Shown here one piece after another: positions 21,247-27,629 of a stretch of 27,629 nt of DNA. The DNA lies in assembly GCA_905250885.1 (NCBI GenBank), contig CAJNOQ010001892.1, positions 1 to 27,629 on the forward strand, written 5' to 3'. This DNA is from Didymodactylos carnosus (taxonomy: Eukaryota > Rotifera > Eurotatoria > Philodinida > Philodinidae). The position numbers and the translations under genes are program-made. The notes below the pieces were generated by a model. The model saw only the letters and a list, made by a program, of their open reading frames with translations, made no database searches and had not been told where the DNA came from. Numbering within the stretch: the first letter of the stretch is position 1; the number at the start of each line of letters is the position of its first letter.

Positions 21247-21998
21247 ACACTTTTGTCGCTCTCTATTGTGAAACAAAGCTTGCGAAATATAAAATCAATT
21301 GACGACGAAACATGGTCGTCCGTTGACAGCTTAAGTGAGAAAGAAAAAAAATTACTTTTATTAAATTTAGTTAAGGTGTACGTAATACAGAAATAAAGCA
21401 GAATGTTTTGTCTAACTTATTATACATGATTGAATAGAGCTCATCGAGCTGATTAAGAAAATGTATTTCATAATTTTAAAAACAATTTTTTTCATGTCGA
21501 AAAATCGAAAATACTTCAAGGACGTAAAAAGTCGAAAAATCGCTTAATTCCAATAAAGTTCGAAGTTTTGTCTTGTTTGTTCTTCTAACTTTTCCAAAGT
21601 TGTTTTTTCTCATTCAGCGTTAAAAACTGAATGTAAAAGTGGTGTTTGATCAATTCTGAAGTCAAAAGCCTGTTCAGTAGGGACACTTCTAAAATGTGAG
21701 GAAGGAGTTTTGTAAACCTATCTATGTTTTTTGTGCTAAGCGATGGAGCTATTATTTGCATCTCGATACATTCGCTGAAAGTCCAACTTTAAAAGTATGG
21801 CTCGCTTTTTTAAAAATGTTGAGCCTGCGAAAGTTTTCCTACATATTGGAGAGCCTTGAAATCGTAGTTGAGAATACTAATATTCTAGAATGGTCAGTGT
21901 GTGCAAGAAAGGGAAAACGGTCTGTATAAGATACAACAATTGTTGTTAACGAGTCGTTTTGGGGTGACCGTTCATGGTCAGTTAACAAACCGTTACGA
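21247..21998. other. intergenic, no supported gene
   Basis: Contains the second copy of the dispersed repeat (21421-21490) and a 77-codon plus-strand open frame at 21696-21929. The latter lacks an identifiable family and is not well above chance, so it is not annotated as a gene. Confidence 0.4.
21421..21490. repeat. dispersed repeat, copy 2 (see 8442-8511)
   Basis: Begins TATACATGATTGAATAGAGC and continues TCATCGAGCTGATTAAGAAA, matching copy 1 imperfectly over roughly 70 bp in the same orientation. Flanks diverge. Confidence 0.45.
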
Positions 21999-22006
21999 CT
22001 GACCCG

Positions 22007-22412
22007 TAGGGCTGTGACAGTTACCATTATCGTTACAGTAACTGTAATTGCTGGTCGGTTACCGTTCTTTGTAACGGTAACGTGCAAGCAGTTACCGTAC
22101 AAGTAACGGTAACGACCAGTTACAAGTAACGGTAACTGTTCAGTATATCTTTCAAGAGTCAAATCTCTAAATATATAGGTATCCAGGGTGAGGGTGAAAG
22201 TTCGTAGCCTCACCCTCAACCTGGATACCTATATATTTAGAGATTTGACTCTTGAAAGATATACTGAACAGTTACCGTTACTTGTAACTGGTCGTTACCG
22301 TTACTTGTACGGTAACTGCTTATCCGTTACCGTTATCAGGAACGGGAACTGTTCAGCAGTTACCGTTACCGGGTAACGGTGGTAACGGTAACTGGTAACT
22401 GTCACAGCCCTA
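22007..22412. mobile_element. 406-bp palindromic hAT-type MITE, GGTAAC family
   Basis: Terminal inverted repeats TAGGGCTGTGACAGTTACC (left) and its reverse complement at the right end are flanked by a perfect 8-bp duplication CTGACCCG (21999-22006 and 22413-22420), which indicates hAT-type mobilisation. Almost the whole element is an inverted repeat. The centre has 44-bp perfect arms (CAGTATATCTTTCAAGAGTC...) around a short loop near 22200, and the outer parts are packed with GTTACC/GGTAAC hexamers. The open frames on both strands here are by-products of the palindrome. If transcribed it would fold into a long double-stranded RNA. Confidence 0.9.
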
Positions 22413-22420
22413 CTGACCCG

Positions 22421-23078
22421 GTTTAAATTATGAGTAGTTAAAGTATTAGTAATTTAATATTAATACTCTGGAATAGCGGATACACTATATTTTCAGGCTC
22501 TATTCATACTGACTTATTGCCCGCCAAATTGAAATATTAAAAGAAAAGCTGTTCCAGTGTTATTGAATATGAGCTGTGTTTTTTAATGTTAACTCTGGTG
22601 AAATTTGTAACGAAGATCGTGCGAATAGAAGTTTCAAGATGTTAATTGAATCAGAATAAGATGTTTTAAGGTCTTGGGTGAAAATTTGTTGTACATTCCA
22701 TGTTGTAGACTGTAGCCATTGACATCAGACATATGATCGTCGGCTCATTTTTGAAGAGCCAGAAAAAAAAGAAGTTTCTTATAAATATAAGAACGTTCCC
22801 ACTTATATGCAAAAAGGTATGTGAAAAACAGTAGTGATTCAAGAAAAATCAATAAATTTAAAAAGTTTATTTTTCTTGAAATTTCTTAAATATTTCCGTA
22901 TTCTTATCAAGATCTTGATAAGGTCCTTCTCAAAAGCTATTCAAAAATAGGAATGTCTGCTAGAAAATCTTTTATATTCTTTCGATCTGTTAAATTTCTG
23001 TTATTGATTCTTGCATTTCTAAAATGATTCAATATATTTTCTTCGCCATAAAGTATATTTCTTCTTACAGACAAATTT
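22421..23078. other. intergenic and 3' region of the first Ly6-type gene
   Basis: No other gene was found. On the minus strand an AATAAA (plus 22866-22871) lies about 210 bases after the stop of the gene ending at 23079 and may be its polyadenylation signal. Confidence 0.35.
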
Positions 23079-23622
23079 TTATAGTCTGTACAAACACAAC
23101 GCATTAAGAACGGTACTCAATACAACTGAAGTAGTGAATATACTAATCTTAATTGCTGTATTGCAATAGTCACTGCCACAACAATACATTTGAATATCAT
23201 TTGTACTCGTCTTTAACGGACATTGAAACATGGTGCCTTTGCTAACTATTTTTCCAGAGTCTAAATTCATCTCAGCTTTCTAAAATCAAAATGAGAAAAA
23301 TATGTACACATATCATGAAGAATTTACGAGCTGTCCTTTGATTACATACCGTACATACAGCACCATAGTTTGTATTATTAACAATCGAAACGTAGGGATA
23401 GTCTTTGGTAAACGGCTCTGGACAAGCAGTACACTGCCAACACTGTATTGATAACGAATATTTGAAGCCTTTTAAAACACGTTAAATGGAATATTAGTCT
23501 TTATTCTATCCTCAAAAATACAGCTGATATCAAAATATTTTTTATTAGCTCAAATTAATTACTATTTCAATATCTAACTTACTTTGCAATACAACTATGA
23601 GAAACATGAGAAAACGACTCAT
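23079..23622 (-). CDS. Ly6/uPAR-type GPI-anchored three-finger protein, paralogue A
   Basis: Exons 23583-23622, 23350-23468 and 23079-23279 give 119 residues. Intron phases are 1 and 0, all GT-AG. The signal peptide is MSRFLMFLIVVLQ. The mature domain starts with CWQCTAC, has a central GAVCT and QCP, and ends with the Ly6 signature CCGSDYCN. That makes eight cysteines, fewer than the ten of classical Ly6 domains. A hydrophobic tail after the signature (IFTTSVVLSTVLNALCLYRL) predicts a GPI anchor. Such proteins sit on the outer cell surface and modulate receptors or adhesion; the ligand here is unknown. It is closest to paralogue C (shared ...YPYVSIV or FPYVSIV, then NYGA-C), and lies head-to-head with paralogue B. 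The fold is shared with animal three-finger toxins, but the GPI tail argues for an endogenous surface protein. Confidence 0.85.
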
Positions 23623-24057
23623 GTTTTGTTGTCTGTCGAATCTTAAATGCTATTTCTTGTTCTATTAAAAACATCTTTCTGTATTTATGGTTGCCAAAAT
23701 AGTTAAATGGCGATTAAATGTATTTGTATAAGACAAAAAAAACAATATGAAAAATAAGCAAGAATGCAGAGGTCGTTTTTCAGCTACACTACGGTGTATA
23801 GTAGGGTACGGTTGATTATTCAATGGCCAACATATCCAAATAGTCTATTCAATTTAAAGATCAAATAAAGTGTAATACAGGCTTTGTACAACTCAACATG
23901 ATAAATATTCATATTTTACATTTTTTTACATATATTTACTGTATAAATAATTGATCACTATCACTCGCGGTTTTTTTTTCTTAACATAACATCGACGCTT
24001 TTTTTTCGAAAAACCGCACATTCTACATTAAAATACTTAATTTTATTTTTTACTAAT
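23623..24057. promoter_or_regulatory. shared upstream region of divergent Ly6 genes A and B
   Basis: Only 435 bp separate the two start codons, so both promoters must lie here or overlap. The stretch is AT-rich with a short imperfect palindrome around 23785-23810 (CTACACTACGGTGTATAGTA). No TATA box or factor site can be assigned with confidence. Confidence 0.4.
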
Positions 24058-24551
24058 ATGCTGAAGATAATTATTCTATTTATTATTTTATATCAAAGTG
24101 AGTATCATTCTAAGATTTAACAGTCTGAAGAACATTATCAACGATTTTCTAGTGGAAAAGTTTGTTAGAGCATCAAACAACTCATACTTATTATCATTGA
24201 AAAAAGTTAATTTTTTTTTTAAAAATATTTTAGCTCTATCCATTTGTGATGGACTTAAATGTTATGCATGTTCCGAATGTCAAGAGTTAACTACATCAAC
24301 AACGTCGTCTAACTCATACCTTTCTGTAATTGAGACAAAAAATAGTAAAGATCAATGTATTGTAAGTGAATCGTAACCAAAACCGAACATCGTCGAACGT
24401 TATCTTGTGCATTCTTTTCGTTTTCTAGACAATAACGGTTAAAATTAATGGAAAACCATATGTAAGCAAAAGTGCCGCATCAGACTGTCATCAATATACT
24501 AGTACAGATATACAAATTCGTTGCTGTAATAATACGGATTATTGTAACTAA
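24058..24551 (+). CDS. Ly6/uPAR-type secreted three-finger protein, paralogue B
   Basis: Exons 24058-24097, 24234-24361 and 24429-24551 give 96 residues with the same phases (1 and 0) and the same 40-nt first exon as its neighbours. The signal peptide is MLKIIILFIILYQ. The mature chain has CDGLKCYACSEC, DQCI, SDCHQY and the terminal signature CCNNTDYCN, after which the protein stops. It therefore lacks the GPI tail of paralogues A and C and is predicted to be secreted, either as a soluble ligand or as a modulator. It has one extra cysteine before the CxxCxxC motif and a Ser/Thr-rich stretch in finger one. It is the most divergent of the three. Its polyadenylation signal follows at 24617. Confidence 0.82.
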
Positions 24552-24616
24552 TCAACTTGAAAATCACACATAAGTTCTTACTTTATTGTAATTTTTTTAT
24601 TCATTTGAACTATTTA

Positions 24617-24622
24617 AATAAA
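24617..24622 (+). terminator. polyadenylation signal of Ly6 paralogue B
   Basis: AATAAA lies 66 bases after the stop codon at 24551 and is followed by T/G-containing sequence. Confidence 0.6.
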
Positions 24623-25450
24623 TGTTACTAGTAATAAAGTACCTCACTTTCATGTCCATAATGAAAAGAATATTTTAATTCAGTTGTATGCCCGCCACTC
24701 GCATTTATAAATTTTTTTGTCAAATATTAAACAGTGGTAAACTTTAGTAATCTTTATTCATAAAAATACATTTAAATTAAAAACTGAATATTCTCGACGT
24801 GTTAGAAAGTCGAACTATGTTGTAGCTCACAAGTATGCTGTCAGATGAATGATCCGACGTAAATAAACATGAGTAAATTATTCGAAGGTAGTGTAAGACA
24901 TGTCGGCATCGAAGTTTGAACATAGTAGCGTAACATACGTAATAAACAATATAACTGTCGAATCGTGAAGTATTAATCAAAAGAACATCCATACTTTTGT
25001 CATTGACGTGCGATACTTGTGATTTGAGAACATTTAAAACGATGATAATTGACACCTCATTTTTTGTGATTTCAATAGAGATTTTATAAATTCTTCTCTA
25101 TCTCATAGAAAATTGTTTACAACCATTTTACACAATTGTGCTCAGTTACATACAGTTGTCTTAATTTCTTTGATTCCATGTTTAAGTAAAATTGATGACT
25201 TTGATAATACATGACACTTTGTTCGGTAAAAGAGAGATTTAATATTGACGGCAGCTATTGAAAATACTTTGTTAAATCAATTAACAAATACATGTAGATA
25301 CATACGTAAGTGTTAACAAACCTTGAAATTATATTGAAAAATTGACTCATCAATTTTTTATATATTTACTTACTGAATACGAGAGGACCTTTTCTAATCA
25401 AATAATATTCAGATATTTTTTATTAAAAAATAAATTAAAGTCTATTAACA
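24623..25450. other. intergenic between Ly6 paralogues B and C
   Basis: No gene is supported. A 92-codon minus-strand frame at 24777-25055 has no splice context, signal or family resemblance and is treated as chance. The region should hold the promoter of paralogue C. Confidence 0.4.
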
Positions 25451-26965
25451 ATGGTCAGTTTTATACTAATACCGATTATTTTATTCCAGAGTAAGCTCCT
25501 TTTTGAACTATTCTTTGTGAATTAGAGCGTTGATGCTAGCCAATTTTTAGACGGTGAGAAATAATGAGAGAAAAAATACAACTGTATTTTTATCTTTTAG
25601 TCTTACACAAAGGCTCAGCAGTTCAGTGCTATCTGTGCACAGATTGTCCTGATCCATTTAAAAGTGATTTTCCTTACGTTTCAATCGTAACGAATGTAAA
25701 TTATGGAGCGTCTTGTATGGTAAGTGAATAAACGAACAATCATAACTCGATCAATCTTCCACAAGAAATTCAGAAGGGTGTTTAGAATTTATCCACGTAA
25801 TGCCATAAGTCCACTAATTTCAAATTGATCCATTTATATTGTTGTGACGAAAACGTATATATTTTTTTTATACATTTTTCTGTCATTGATTATTAGGCAA
25901 ATCCCAATAGTTTAGAGATTTACAGATGTAAGATCGTTAAAATAGAGATCGGATCGAACGCATAGAGTGCCCAATTTGAAACTTGTATACACGCACGAGA
26001 GAAACTATTAATGTTTGTTTTTTCATCAATTAAAAGAAAAATGTTTGCTCTTTAAAAAGAGACAAATATCAGTTCTGTATAAGTTTTTTCTGAAGTGCCG
26101 AGTCATGTTGTGTAAACCGCTCGAAAACCGTCGGTTAATCGCGGTTATTTCAGCTGAAACCATAGCAACACAGCAAACGGTCGGTTAATCGCGGTTATTT
26201 CCGGTTAACTGGGCGTTTAGCCGTCGATTTTTATGCTGTGTTGCTATGGTTTCAGCTGAAATAACCGCGGGTAATCGGTGGTTTCAAGTGGTTTACACAA
26301 CATGGGGAGATTCTAGCCGAAAGTAGGGCACTTACGACAAAGTTGATCGAAGTTGAGAATCAGCAAAAAGCAAGACTATTATTCCATACTCTGTTTGATG
26401 TGTGGCTAGTATACTAATACGCTTATTATTCATATTATTCGCAACTTGTGTCTTGTTTAACGCATGAAATACGGAACACAGATACTGTGCTTATTAAAAA
26501 CTATCTACCTATCTGGAAAACTCATTCACTTATGCTAAAAAACGCCGTGGAACTATTCCTAACTATTCATGGAAAAAAATTAGCTGTCACAAAAGGCATT
26601 GATTAACAGTTTGTATCATCAGCAAACAAAACAAATCGGTAGAAATGAAAATCGAACAGTGTCCAGTAAAATCCGTATTGACCGAAACCGAATCAATGGC
26701 ATTGGTACATGCCCACTCACGACTTTGTTATTCATTAGTATCAAAACTTTATAAAACTTTCCTTTTATTATAGAAAGCTGTCATGCGTCTTCCAAGTGGT
26801 ACCGTAATTACCCGAGGCACTTCATATAATTGTATTTCACAATCAACAGGCGATATTCGCATATTTTGTTGTGGAGACAGTTTATGTAATAGTTCGAAAC
26901 CGTTATCATCAATAGACAAACGAATTTTATTAACTATTACAGTTTTGAGTTATTTGTTTATATGA
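25451..26965 (+). CDS. Ly6/uPAR-type GPI-anchored three-finger protein, paralogue C
   Basis: Exons 25451-25490, 25601-25719 and 26774-26965 give 116 residues. The first two exons have exactly the lengths (40 and 119 nt) of paralogue A and the phases match. The signal peptide is MVSFILIPIILFQ. The mature domain has VQCYLCTDCPDPF, FPYVSIV, GASCM, YNCISQ and the signature CCGDSLCNSS, followed by a hydrophobic tail (RILLTITVLSYLFI) that predicts a GPI anchor. Residues near the exon 2/3 join (KAVMRLPSG) match A (KAEMNLDSG). Intron 2 is 1054 bp and contains a fold-back element (26104-26304), while the same intron in A is only 70 bp. The role is inferred as a cell-surface modulator; the partner is unknown. 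Confidence 0.85.
26104..26304. mobile_element. 201-bp fold-back element in intron 2 of Ly6 paralogue C
   Basis: The ends CATGTTGTGTAAACC (left) and GGTTTACACAACATG region (right) are inverted, and the arms continue to match through GCGGTTATTTCAGCTGAAAC and CATAGCAACACAGC, about 70 bp per arm. If the palindromic CATG at each end is a 4-bp target duplication, the true ends are TTGTGTAAACC. A unit CGGTTAATCGCGGTTATTTC also repeats directly inside. No coding capacity. The superfamily is unresolved. Confidence 0.65.
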
Positions 26966-26992
26966 ATGCACTAATGTATTTATATCATACAA

Positions 26993-26998
26993 AATAAA
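26993..26998 (+). terminator. polyadenylation signal of Ly6 paralogue C
   Basis: AATAAA lies 28 bases after the TGA stop at 26965. Confidence 0.55.
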
Positions 26999-27270
26999 TA
27001 CTTATAATATCAAACTACCATCTTTGCTTGAAAATTTCATTCTAACTAATTGTAAATGAATATGTTTTGTGCAGACTTATATTTTCTTCTATTTTTCGAA
27101 AATATAGAACTTGAAATTAATAAACATTAAATAATATGAAAGTAATTTTGAGTATGTATTTTCTAATTTCTTATCTCTGTGTCAGCAGATTACTTTTGTT
27201 TAGATACTACATAATTTGTTTTCTTTTATCAAAAGCACCATTATGATCATGTTATGATATTAGTTAGTAA

Positions 27271-27629
27271 TCTATATATATAAAGAAGAAAGTTTGTTTG
27301 TATGTTTGTTCTCTATGCATTCAGTCCCTGTAAGAGCTAAAGCAGCCAAAATTTGCATGGCACACCCTTGGGTCCAGGGGAAGGTCAAGAGGGGGTCGGC
27401 GAGACCGAAGGAGGGGGGAGTTCCCGCCCAGTTTTCAAAAAGTGGTGGAAAGATTTTCGGATTTTTATGTTCTCCGATTTCTGAGGTACTTGCACCTTAC
27501 TGTTATATCTTCGCACTGCCCTTGGTCAAGGGCTACTTTTCAATATAAAACTTTTATCTCTGGGATACATAGTAATCCGATCGTTGGACCGCTACAGTGA
27601 GTCTCATCGGAGAAGTCTGAAGTGAAATT
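27271..27629 (+). mobile_element. candidate Helitron 5' end (runs off the window)
   Basis: At 27270/27271 an A is followed by TCTATATATATAAAGAAGAA and then AGTTTGTTTGTATGTTTGT. Helitrons insert between A and T and start with TC, and many animal Helitrons have just this TCTATA...GTTTGT start. Base composition shifts to GC-rich (GGGTCCAGGGGAAGGTCAAG, then a GGAGGGGGGAG run) for about 100 bp, unlike anything around it. An 84-codon open frame here has no recognised domain. The 3' end is outside the window, so class and size are unproven. Confidence 0.45.

Noticed and set aside
21696-21929. 77-codon plus-strand open frame
   Set aside because: Length is near the chance limit and no family or splice context is visible.
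21839-22376. Open frames of 126 and 62 codons with nearly the same protein on opposite strands
   Set aside because: They are the two arms of the palindromic hAT-type element read in each direction, not a gene pair.
24777-25055. 92-codon minus-strand open frame between Ly6 genes
   Set aside because: No splice sites, signal peptide, domain or similarity to neighbours; composition fits random AT-rich DNA.
23079-26965. Three-finger toxin genes
   Set aside because: The cysteine pattern belongs to the shared Ly6/three-finger fold, but two of the three have GPI tails and nothing indicates venom function.

Overview
This looks like nuclear DNA from an AT-rich invertebrate animal. The genes are interrupted by GT-AG introns, many only 58-80 bp long. 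The recognisable proteins are animal extracellular types (Ig-domain and Ly6/uPAR proteins with GPI-type tails), and the gaps are full of non-autonomous transposons. Compact introns and a mixed low-copy transposon load would suit a rotifer or a similar small invertebrate, but nothing here fixes the taxon. There are no bacterial operons, rRNA genes or CRISPR arrays.

Layout. 1-2366: gene-poor, with the 5'-truncated tail of a non-LTR retrotransposon on the minus strand (967-1840). 2367-8067 (+): a gene for a signal-peptide, three-Ig, GPI-anchored surface protein. I rebuilt nine exons whose phases all agree; the first two are the least certain. 8268-12112: intergenic, with repeats, a SINE-like scrap and two unrecognised open segments. 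12113-17311 (-): an eight-exon coiled-coil protein of 385 residues whose 3.1-kb intron holds two or three fold-back elements. 17410-18051 (-): a small two-exon gene whose start codon sits a few bases from a TA-flanked transposon (18058-19373). That transposon itself carries a tRNA-derived SINE with a 12-bp target duplication. 19374-22420: palindrome-rich DNA with two hAT-type elements, each with a perfect 8-bp target duplication, one holding a third, nested copy. 23079-26965: three paralogous Ly6/uPAR-type genes, the first two divergent, the third in tandem with the second. From 27271: a sequence resembling a Helitron 5' end that runs off the window.

How the genes relate. The Ig protein and the Ly6 proteins are both predicted to be secreted or tethered to the outer membrane leaflet, so they suit cell adhesion or receptor modulation, though nothing shows that they act together. 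The Ly6 genes share a 40-nt first exon and identical intron phases, so they arose by local duplication. The coiled-coil protein is intracellular and unidentified.

Most unusual. The two hAT-type palindromes have arms that are identical within each element but differ between elements at five positions, all changed on both arms. This points to arm-to-arm correction or selection for pairing. The CORE-like tRNA-SINE nested in a DNA transposon is the second highlight. All exon joins are conceptual and no search could be run.
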